Positions 23,978 to 30,841 of a DNA stretch of 30,841 bases are shown one piece after another. The stretch is from a virus. The stretch spans positions 1-30,841 of IMG/VR virus record IMGVR_UViG_3300001460_000112; one strand, written 5' to 3'. The translations under genes were made by a program, and so were the position numbers. The stretch's first letter is position 1. The number at the start of each line of letters is the position of its first letter. Under the pieces are notes generated by a model that searched no databases, had not been told where the DNA came from, and saw only the letters and a list, made by a program, of their open reading frames with translations.

Positions 23978-24385
23978 TTAACTATATGTTTCAATAGTAG
24001 GCGCGGCGCTTGAAATAAACGTCTCGTTTGGGTACGATGGTACGTAATTAGCAACACTAAGTAAACCATCAAAGTCTACTGTAACAACTAAACCTTCTGC
24101 TTGAGCAGATTTAATTATAGCATCGTTAACTGCTTGTTCCATTACTAAAGCAGCAGTAGTAGTAGCAACGTCTTGTGTGTTGCTTCCAACTACGACTTTA
24201 CTAGCTAGTAATTTTCCTGTAGAATCTACAGTTCCATAAACTACTTCAACAAATGGAGATAATCCATCTAGTGATCCAGCACCGCCTGTTTCAGCAGCAC
24301 CTTCTGTTCCTTTAACATGTACGATATTATCAGCCGGTATCAAGTCAAAAGACGTGGCTGATTTCATTAATTTTAAATAACTCAT
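23978..24385 (-). CDS. Small capsid-associated (possible decoration) protein, 135 aa
   Basis: The product starts MSYLKLMKSATSFDLIPADN, is rich in Ala, Val, Ser and Thr, and is predicted mostly beta with no cysteine or membrane segment. It follows the major capsid gene by 28 bases and precedes a strong terminator, so both share the most productive transcript of the block. Small proteins in this place are often capsid decoration or head-completion proteins. I cannot name a family; the role is inferred from position, size and composition. It is acidic overall (ETGGAGSLDGLSPFVEVVYG). Confidence 0.55.
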   Translation of the reverse strand: MSYLKLMKSATSFDLIPADNIVHVKGTEGAAETGGAGSLDGLSPFVEVVYGTVDSTGKLLASKVVVGSNTQDVATTTAALVMEQAVNDAIIKSAQAEGLVVTVDFDGLLSVANYVPSYPNETFISSAAPTIETYS

Positions 24386-24413
24386 TTTCTTATTTTTAAA
24401 TGTTAATAATTAA

Positions 24414-25904
24414 TTATGCTCCTTTGAATAACACGAAGTTATTAGCAGCTTGTGTAACTAAACATCTTTCAGATAAGAAATTGACTCTCATTGTATCAAG
24501 ATCAGAAGTATAAGCACCTCCAACTGAACCAGTGATCCAAGCTTTGAATCTTCTATCTTCAGTTTCAGAAGCTCTAAATCTTACGTGTAAGAAAGGTCTT
24601 CTAATGTTTGATCCTAACATTTGATCGTATACTGTAGATGTTCCAGCTGGTATCATAACACCATCAATAGCGTTAGACATACCTCTTGTAGTAGCATCGT
24701 TTAAGTATTTCCAATCAGTCTTATAGAAGTCATAAGAACCTCTTCTAAAACCTGAAAAACCAAAGTTCATAGCCATTTCAGCTTCGTTATCAAATAAACC
24801 GTAAGAAGCAGACTGAGTAGATGCATATCCACCACCAGCTTGTGCACCGATCATATCATCAAAATCAAGAGCAGTAGCTCTAGATAAGAATAACATGTTT
24901 TCTTCAATAGCACCTTGCTTATCTAATTGCTTTAAGATCTCATCGAAATCTCCTAATGCACCAGCTCCAGGAGCAGCAGCACCAGCAAAACCAGAGTATA
25001 CATTACCTCTTGATTCTATAGCAGCAAATAAACCTTCAGTACCTTTGATATTAGAACCATTTGCTCCTGTTGGACCAAATCCTGTTCCGAAAGTACCAGC
25101 GTTGGCATTAAGTTCACCTTCAACCATTGACATCTCTAAGTAATCTTCAAATCTTAATCTTGTTTCAGACTCAGCTTTTAGATACCATAAGTATCCTGAT
25201 GTACCATCTTCAGTAGCAACTTCGATCCAGCCAATTTGTGCTGTATCAGAACCACTTAATTCATAATTATCTTTAAGGATAATTGGTGAATTAGCAAAAG
25301 TAGTTACATTAGGTTCGATAGCTTGCTTCATTCCATCACTTCCTTTAGGAAATTCAGAACCGTAAACAAATAAACTATTAGTACCACTTAAATTAGTTAA
25401 AGCAGCTCCTTCATAAGCGTGACATTCTAATGTATAACCATCAGTAGTACCGTTATCAGTGTTACTTAATACTAAAGCTTTAAGAGTTACTAAACCTGTA
25501 GCATTATCAGAAATTAAAATTGTGTTACCAACTCTAATACCTGAAGTATCTGGGTTATTAGCTCCTTTAGTTATTGTTACTCTAAATTTAGGAAACACTT
25601 TACCACTAGCAGTAACAGCAACTGTATCATAAGCTACGTGTAATCTATTTTGTTCAGTCCAAATTACTTGATCCGAAGTCATAGGCATTTCAGCTCCTAC
25701 CATTCTCAAGAAACCAGACAAAGTCCTATTTCCGTATCTTTCTACCTCTTGCTCATAAAGCTCTGGTAGGTATTGTTGTGCCCATTGTCCACCTGCTACT
25801 GTATTAAAGTCGATATAATTGTCTTGGACAACTACCTGACTTGGCATAGGTGTAATTGAGGCAGGAAACGCACCGTTTCCACCTGGGTTTGTTACAAAAC
25901 TCAT
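24414..25904 (-). CDS. Major capsid protein, 496 aa
   Basis: Forms the icosahedral shell. The protein has the size and location of an HK97-fold capsid protein, downstream of terminase, portal and scaffold. Visible blocks are QWAQQYLPELYEQEVERYGN (about 39-58), an insertion-like stretch with NNPDTSGIRVGNTILISDNA (about 115-134), then IGWIEVATEDGTSGYLWYLK and RLRFEDYLEMSMVEGELNAN in the middle. The last block, with an 'E.R.RFEDYLEM.MVEG' helix, resembles what I recall from capsid proteins of crAss-like and flavobacterial podoviruses. The C-terminal FRASETEDRRFKAWITGSVG is also typical of a conserved capsid end. No N-terminal protease-cleavage region is evident. Codon use is like its neighbours but with fewer rare codons by eye. 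Confidence 0.82.
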   Translation of the reverse strand: MSFVTNPGGNGAFPASITPMPSQVVVQDNYIDFNTVAGGQWAQQYLPELYEQEVERYGNRTLSGFLRMVGAEMPMTSDQVIWTEQNRLHVAYDTVAVTASGKVFPKFRVTITKGANNPDTSGIRVGNTILISDNATGLVTLKALVLSNTDNGTTDGYTLECHAYEGAALTNLSGTNSLFVYGSEFPKGSDGMKQAIEPNVTTFANSPIILKDNYELSGSDTAQIGWIEVATEDGTSGYLWYLKAESETRLRFEDYLEMSMVEGELNANAGTFGTGFGPTGANGSNIKGTEGLFAAIESRGNVYSGFAGAAAPGAGALGDFDEILKQLDKQGAIEENMLFLSRATALDFDDMIGAQAGGGYASTQSASYGLFDNEAEMAMNFGFSGFRRGSYDFYKTDWKYLNDATTRGMSNAIDGVMIPAGTSTVYDQMLGSNIRRPFLHVRFRASETEDRRFKAWITGSVGGAYTSDLDTMRVNFLSERCLVTQAANNFVLFKGA

Positions 25905-25922
25905 ATTTTGTTTTTTATGTTA

Positions 25923-27101
25923 TTATGATTTTTTTTTAATTGTCAACTTAGTAGCATCAGCTCCTGTGACAGCTCTTACTTTCCAACCGTTGGGCATAGA
26001 CTCGCTAGTAGCCATTGGTTTTGGATCTGTATTAATGTTTTTAGATTTAGCTATAATATTCTTAGTAGCATCGGCTTTACCTTGCTCATAAAAATGTTGT
26101 GCTAATCTATCTGCATTTCTAGCAGCGTAAATAGCTTTATGATATCCATCTAAGTCTACTATGTTACCTGTGTTATCAGTAAATTTACTAATAACTTTAG
26201 AAACATCAGACTGAGCGTTAATCATTTCACTAGGATTAGAAACTGTATATCTAAACGCTTTTTCTCCTACGCTAAATTCAAAACCTTTGAATTTTTTCTC
26301 GAAGAAGTCTTTAGTGTTGTTTACAAATTCAGTTCTTTTCTCCTGTATGAACTGCTGTTCTTTGTTGTATTGTTGGAAAAACTCCGTAGCTTTTTTCTGC
26401 TCATTAGTAACAGATGGCCTCAACTTGATTTCATCATAATATTTACCTTTCATTTGCTCTAAAAAGTTCTTGGCTTTAGCAACCTCTTCTTTGTACGCTA
26501 ACTTTTGTTTACGCACAAATCTTTCTTCGTCCGCATCTTCATCAAATTTAAAATTATCTTCCATTACGAATCCAATTTCTTCATCATTAAGATGTGGTCT
26601 AGTTTTTTTATAATATTCTTTAACAAGTAGGTTGTCATCAAATTTACTGTAATCTTTATTTAGAGTTACGTAATCTTCAACATTACCACCTGTTTCTTTC
26701 ATAAAGTTAACTAACTTCTCTATATTTTCTGGTAATTCAACACCTGTTACTTTTTCATCTCTAATAGCTTCATTAGCTTTTTTATGTAGTAATTGTGCTT
26801 CCTTAGTAGTTGGTGTTTCATTAATTATAGTTACCTCTTTTTTCTCGTCATTGTTTGGTTTTTCTTCAATGGTAAGTTCTTCAAGTTTTGTTTCGGGTTC
26901 TCTTTCCTCCACTTTTTCCACATTTTCGGTTTGTTTATTTTCATCCACGACGATTGCTTTTTGCTCTTGAACGGCATCTTCTTCTTTTTTAGTTAAATCT
27001 ACTTTTGCTACTTTATTAGCAGGTGCTAATTTTTTTGGCCTACCTGCTTTTCTTTTCATTTTAAATTCCCCTTCTTGAGGGACTTCTTTTTCTTTTGACA
27101 T
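25923..27101 (-). CDS. Capsid scaffolding protein, 392 aa
   Basis: Located between the portal and the major capsid gene and almost entirely charged helix. The first 130 residues are Lys/Glu-rich and low-complexity (DLTKKEEDAVQEQKAIVVDE), residues about 185-280 are coiled coil (KLAYKEEVAKAKNFLEQMKG, KEQQFIQEKRTEFVNNTKDF), and the C-terminal 100 residues carry AARNADRLAQHFYEQGKADA and a basic end (KLTIKKKS), the usual capsid-binding part of scaffolds. Residues 16-26 contain a KRKAGRPKKLA stretch like an AT-hook, which might touch DNA; that is inference. It would guide procapsid assembly and leave before or during packaging. Confidence 0.75.
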   Translation of the reverse strand: MSKEKEVPQEGEFKMKRKAGRPKKLAPANKVAKVDLTKKEEDAVQEQKAIVVDENKQTENVEKVEEREPETKLEELTIEEKPNNDEKKEVTIINETPTTKEAQLLHKKANEAIRDEKVTGVELPENIEKLVNFMKETGGNVEDYVTLNKDYSKFDDNLLVKEYYKKTRPHLNDEEIGFVMEDNFKFDEDADEERFVRKQKLAYKEEVAKAKNFLEQMKGKYYDEIKLRPSVTNEQKKATEFFQQYNKEQQFIQEKRTEFVNNTKDFFEKKFKGFEFSVGEKAFRYTVSNPSEMINAQSDVSKVISKFTDNTGNIVDLDGYHKAIYAARNADRLAQHFYEQGKADATKNIIAKSKNINTDPKPMATSESMPNGWKVRAVTGADATKLTIKKKS

Positions 27102-27118
27102 AATATAATATAATATAA
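27099..27118 (-). promoter_or_regulatory. TA-rich 20-nt leader, copy 2
   Basis: Exactly the same 20 bases as at 23914-23933, ending in the ATG of the scaffold gene. The two copies are about 3.2 kb apart and the sequences upstream of them differ, so the match is confined to the leader itself. Confidence 0.45.
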
Positions 27119-27131
27119 ATTAATAAAAATA

Positions 27132-29552
27132 CTACAACCCTTGTGGCAGTATGTTATTCATTGGATCTTGTAAATTCTCAATTGACGATGGATCCTCAAA
27201 GTCTATTGCATCTGATTTATTTTGTTTCTGATTAGCTATAGCACTTTGTTGAGTACCAACAATTCTAGCTCTTTTATCTTTACGTTCTTCTATTTGACTT
27301 TCTCTATCAGCTTCTATACCTAGTTTTTGTTCTCCTAATTCTTTGTTATAAGTAAACTCTAGTTCCATTAGCTCTCTTTTTATTTGAGCTTCAACTCTCA
27401 TTTTTTCTATTTCAAAACCAGATTTACCTTTTTCAAACTTAAGTTTAGTATCTAGTATAGCTTGTTGCTTTTGAACTTCTGCCATAGCAGCTGCATTACT
27501 AGCTTGTGCATTTGCTTCTCCTTGAGCGGCAATGTTAGATTCAGATGCTTTTTGTGCAGCTTCAGAAGCTTTCTTTCTTTTTAGCTTAATCATTTGATTA
27601 GCTAATTTAAGATTATTGATTTGCCTAATATCTATAGCATCTTCTAAATTTATACTACCACTTTGTAAAGCAGCTTGTATATTCATTTCTAATTGCTCTT
27701 TCTCTTGTTCATCAGGTACTAGATCCATAAATAAACCAAAGTCATATAAATGTATTTCAGATAAATCCTGAAGTTGACCAACGTTCCATGTTGATATGCT
27801 ATTCTTTAAAGCTTCTTCAGTTAAATCAAACTCTATACTATCTGCAGTTCTTAATACTATATTTTCACAAGTTCTAACAGTTAAATACAAATAACTATTT
27901 AATATGTGTTTAGTGGCTGTGTTTGATGCTGCTGCTGCAAGTTTTTGTAAACCAACTAATGAATCTGAATTAGGAACACTTCCGTCTCTAGCTTCATTAA
28001 GTCCAGTAACATCTCTAATCATTTGTAAATAATATTGGTAAGTACTTATTAATGAATTAATTTTATTACCACCATCACTTTTAACTAACTCTTGTATAGG
28101 AACTGCACCTGGGTTTTGATCACCCTCAGTAGTCATAGATCTACCTAATATACTTCCAGTTTGAAAGTACATATTTAAAGCTTCTTTAGCGTTATAATTA
28201 GTACCATTACCTAGATCAACTTCTGCTAAACCATCTACATCTAAATAAACACCATCAGGTATTATTTTAGTTATTACTTGTTGAATTTTTAAGTGAGTTA
28301 ATTGTATCATATCAGCAAAACCCATCATTCTGCTAACTAAACTTTCTATTCTACCATGATACATTTTAGGAGCACAAATATTATAGTTCATGTTTACTTT
28401 AACTAAATTAGATTTTGGTCTAGTCATATTCTCAGACATCTTCCATTCTAACATCATGTCATAACCTAAAACCTTAGCACCACTATATAAGACTTCTATT
28501 GATCTAGAAACCCTATCAAAATTATCATTTTCTGTAGGATTAAAAGTATCAGGCTTTTCTAAAGCTTTTTCTAAACCTGTAGATGTTTTTTTAATTTTAA
28601 ACACTTGCTCACTATAGGTCTTATATTCAAAATATAATATGTATATAGCATTGCCATCTCTTCTGCCATTAAAATTGTATAAAAAATTACTATTACCCTG
28701 ATATTGCTGTAATTTTTCTAATTCGTCATTAGTTAAATTAGGAAATTCTTTTTTAGCTTCGGCTAAAGTAATTGCTTTAACTTCACCAACATACCAAAGA
28801 TCTTCAAAGTTAGGATCTTCGCTATATGAATAAACCATTCTAGCTGGATCAACGTAGTCAACAGTTACTCCTTCAGCTTTATTCCAACTGGTTTTCACCG
28901 CACTCATGCCTAGTATAACTAAATCTTCTATTAATCTTTTCTTAGTTAAGTTAAATCTATTTAGTTCTAAAGTATTATTAACCGCTTCTTCACAGGCTAT
29001 TTCTGAAGCTTGTTTATAACTCAATTGCATATGCAGATCAAGCTCATCTTTGTTTTCAGGTAAAGACTCTGGATCATCTGTATTAAACAAGTCCATACCT
29101 AAAGTATCTTGTATTTGAGTTAAAAACTCTCTAGCTTGCATATCTCTCATTATATCCTCAGCGTACTTAGATCTTTTATGTCTAGACTCTGGATCTTGAG
29201 CAAATGCTTTTATGTCATAAACTTTATCATCCATACCATTAACTACTATATCAACAAACTTAGGTATAATAGGTACTGGTTTCCAGTCTAAATTAAGATA
29301 AGATAAATCACCGTTTATAGACATTTCATCTTTATACTTCTGTACTGGTTGTTCAGCTCTAGCGTATAGCCTACGCATTCTAAAGTTATTAAAATTAGTA
29401 TTGAATCTATTTTCAACACCAGATCTTGTTCCACTAAACCAATCACCCTCTATAGCCATTGCAACATTGCGACCATAATCCATGCTTTGTTTAACTTCAT
29501 CAGGTACAACCTGATCAGGAAAAGAGCTATAAGTGTTTGTAATCTTACTCAT
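27132..29552 (-). CDS. Portal protein, 806 aa
   Basis: Forms the dodecameric ring at the packaging vertex. The size, near 800 residues, and the order terminase-portal-scaffold-capsid fit the large portals of crAss-like and P22-like podoviruses. Recognisable blocks are RMRRLYARAEQPVQKYKDEM and LNLDWKPVPIIPKFVDIVVN near the N-terminus, VTVDYVDPARMVYSYSEDPN in the middle, and IRDVTGLNEARDGSVPNSDS followed by LVGLQKLAAAASNTATKHIL (about 515-555), the conserved stem/clip region. The last 170 residues are a long Ala/Gln/Lys/Glu-rich coiled coil (IEKMRVEAQIKRELMELEFT), which suits a barrel reaching into the head. The ATG follows the terminase TAA with no spacer, so the two are translationally coupled. 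Confidence 0.85.
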   Translation of the reverse strand: MSKITNTYSSFPDQVVPDEVKQSMDYGRNVAMAIEGDWFSGTRSGVENRFNTNFNNFRMRRLYARAEQPVQKYKDEMSINGDLSYLNLDWKPVPIIPKFVDIVVNGMDDKVYDIKAFAQDPESRHKRSKYAEDIMRDMQAREFLTQIQDTLGMDLFNTDDPESLPENKDELDLHMQLSYKQASEIACEEAVNNTLELNRFNLTKKRLIEDLVILGMSAVKTSWNKAEGVTVDYVDPARMVYSYSEDPNFEDLWYVGEVKAITLAEAKKEFPNLTNDELEKLQQYQGNSNFLYNFNGRRDGNAIYILYFEYKTYSEQVFKIKKTSTGLEKALEKPDTFNPTENDNFDRVSRSIEVLYSGAKVLGYDMMLEWKMSENMTRPKSNLVKVNMNYNICAPKMYHGRIESLVSRMMGFADMIQLTHLKIQQVITKIIPDGVYLDVDGLAEVDLGNGTNYNAKEALNMYFQTGSILGRSMTTEGDQNPGAVPIQELVKSDGGNKINSLISTYQYYLQMIRDVTGLNEARDGSVPNSDSLVGLQKLAAAASNTATKHILNSYLYLTVRTCENIVLRTADSIEFDLTEEALKNSISTWNVGQLQDLSEIHLYDFGLFMDLVPDEQEKEQLEMNIQAALQSGSINLEDAIDIRQINNLKLANQMIKLKRKKASEAAQKASESNIAAQGEANAQASNAAAMAEVQKQQAILDTKLKFEKGKSGFEIEKMRVEAQIKRELMELEFTYNKELGEQKLGIEADRESQIEERKDKRARIVGTQQSAIANQKQNKSDAIDFEDPSSIENLQDPMNNILPQGL

Positions 29553-30841
29553 TTATTTTATTATTTGTGAAATAGATCCTTGATTATCGTATCTATGTAT
29601 ATCTAATTTTACTTTTGTTCTAATTGAAATAGCATGTGGCCTATACTTGTTCTTATTACAAGCCATAATAGCTAAGCCAGAACTAATTGAAGCATCGTAC
29701 TTGGTTCTGTTATTTATATTAAACCTAGCCCAATCGTCTAGTGTTCTTTGAAAATACATATTACCATGACCTGTTTCTATTTGTCCAACAAAGTTTTCTA
29801 TATAATATTCTATAGCAGCTGCGTGAGCTTGCTTAATGTCTTCACTTGAATTAGGTATTCCACCTATTTCTCTTTCAGTTAATGAAAGTTTTGAATAAAT
29901 CTTATCAGGTCTATTCATACTAAAGCCTCTATAACCTCTTCTTTTTAAATAATATAATAAACGAGGTTTATTATTCTCTGCTAATATAGGCATACCGTAA
30001 AAAGCTAAAGCCATTAAAACATCTTCAAAAAATATTTCAGCAGTTGGAGGTCTTGATACGTATTCTAAAAAAAATTGATTAACCGGAGAATCCTCCATGC
30101 TAAATTTAGTTAATCCGTGTAATGCTCCTTTAGAACCTTTACCATCAACAGTACCGCTGATATCGTAAGAATCACAGCCAAAAGCTCCAATATGTTCGTT
30201 GCCAGGATATCGTATTCCATTTTTTATTATTATGTTATTTTGAATATTTACTGGAGGAACCCAAGAAACAAAAAATCTACCCTTATCATTTGGATAAAAA
30301 GATACTTTTGTATCTACAACTCCATTGTCCCAAGCAAAATTACCTCTAGTTACACTTATACTATTATTAAGTTCTTCGTTGAAGTCTATTTGTTGATATA
30401 TTCTTGTTAAATTAAACAAGCTATCTTTAGTCTCATCTCTGAAAGCATGCTTTGTAGTTCTTGGAAACTGCCTATAGTATTCATTTAATGCGTCCTGATC
30501 ATGCTTTAATCCTTCAACCTCGTTTTCCCAGTGTTGGATAACTCCAGTTGTAATTGTTGAACCATCAATTGTTTTGACTGGACTTGATCCTGCAACAAAG
30601 ATAGGTGATCCGAAAGTATCCATGAATCCTTCGTAGTTCCACTCCATAGGTATGAACAAGCTATAGAGTCCAGAAGCTGTTTGTCCGTTTTTATTTCTTT
30701 CGTTAACGTCTGAATTGTAGTATAGTTTTTTGAAATTGTCTCCACCTTTATCTAATGCGTTTGAAGTTGAGCCCATCATACACTTGCCTACGATTCTTGA
30801 TCCTAGCCTTAGTGTTGTTTTTGTAACTCGCCAATTGTTTA
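29553..30841 (-). CDS. terL: Terminase large subunit, C-terminal nuclease part, 5' partial
   Basis: The - strand frame is open from the window end, through KTTLRLGSRIVGKCMMGSTS, to TAA at 29555-29553, so the ATG at 30779 is internal and about 428 residues are visible. GSTSNALDKGGDNFKKLYYN followed by GLYSLFIPMEWNYEGF is a typical terminase segment linking the ATPase to the nuclease. The RNase H-fold nuclease is marked by HIGAFGCDSYDISG (Asp in GCDSYD near 30170) and by DASISSGLA near the C-terminus, which supply metal-binding acids. The enzyme pumps DNA into the procapsid through the portal and cuts concatemers. The Walker A/B motifs are outside the window. Strong match in kind to crAss-like and flavobacterial podovirus terminases, by memory. 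Confidence 0.87.
   Translation of the reverse strand, partial: NNWRVTKTTLRLGSRIVGKCMMGSTSNALDKGGDNFKKLYYNSDVNERNKNGQTASGLYSLFIPMEWNYEGFMDTFGSPIFVAGSSPVKTIDGSTITTGVIQHWENEVEGLKHDQDALNEYYRQFPRTTKHAFRDETKDSLFNLTRIYQQIDFNEELNNSISVTRGNFAWDNGVVDTKVSFYPNDKGRFFVSWVPPVNIQNNIIIKNGIRYPGNEHIGAFGCDSYDISGTVDGKGSKGALHGLTKFSMEDSPVNQFFLEYVSRPPTAEIFFEDVLMALAFYGMPILAENNKPRLLYYLKRRGYRGFSMNRPDKIYSKLSLTEREIGGIPNSSEDIKQAHAAAIEYYIENFVGQIETGHGNMYFQRTLDDWARFNINNRTKYDASISSGLAIMACNKNKYRPHAISIRTKVKLDIHRYDNQGSISQIIK

Noticed and set aside
30506-30745. Open frame of 79 codons on the - strand
   Set aside because: Falls inside the terminase gene in another frame; the terminase frame has strong family features over the same bases.
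30719-30779. ATG at 30779 as the true start of the terminase
   Set aside because: The frame stays open for 20 more codons to the window edge, and those residues look like terminase sequence (LRLGSRIVGKC). The gene is therefore cut by the window.

Overview
The window is a 30.8 kb piece of a tailed double-stranded DNA phage genome, cut inside a gene at both ends. It is AT-rich and tightly packed, and start codons are preceded by A/T-rich leaders rather than Shine-Dalgarno sequences. That pattern is usual for Bacteroidota and their phages. The capsid and tail proteins read like those of short-tailed (podovirus-like) phages of Flavobacteriia and of the wider crAss-like order (Crassvirales). This placement rests on remembered family features and has not been searched; a marine or aquatic flavobacterial host is the best guess.

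Left arm, + strand, 1-645: the C-terminal end of a class II (B12-dependent) ribonucleotide reductase, two small hypothetical genes, a possible 23-residue four-cysteine microprotein, and a tRNA-Arg(TCT). The tRNA reads AGA, the Arg codon that clearly dominates in the phage genes. A strong bidirectional hairpin at 656-688 closes this arm and also faces the end of the opposing operon.

Right arm, - strand, 30841 down to 732: one long virion-morphogenesis block, read right to left. The order is large terminase (5' end outside the window), portal, scaffold, major capsid protein, a small capsid-associated protein and a terminator. Next come a capsid-associated 275-residue protein and a second terminator, then two consecutive copies of a pair of head-tail connector/ring genes. 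They are followed by a 1617-residue and a 639-residue tail nozzle ('muzzle')-like pair, a cupin protein, a small alanine-rich ejection-type protein, a 538-residue candidate internal protein, a 2886-residue giant polyvalent protein, and two tiny basic genes. The order implies packaging, shell, connector, tail, then DNA-delivery cargo, with little or no spacing between genes.

Points worth a second look: (1) a C_CCG_GGG slippery heptamer directly before a TAG stop, inside a perfect hairpin, with 49 open codons in the -1 frame, in the ejection-type gene; (2) the duplicated connector gene pair, one copy of which gained about 130 residues; (3) the giant protein, which joins an HExxH metallopeptidase-like motif, a sigma-region-2-like segment, a complete HAD phosphatase motif set and a C-terminal domain typical of polyvalent proteins; (4) two intrinsic terminators inside the structural operon with almost no room for promoters behind them; (5) an identical 20-nt leader before two structural genes. 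I found no CRISPR array, insertion sequence, integrase or attachment site.
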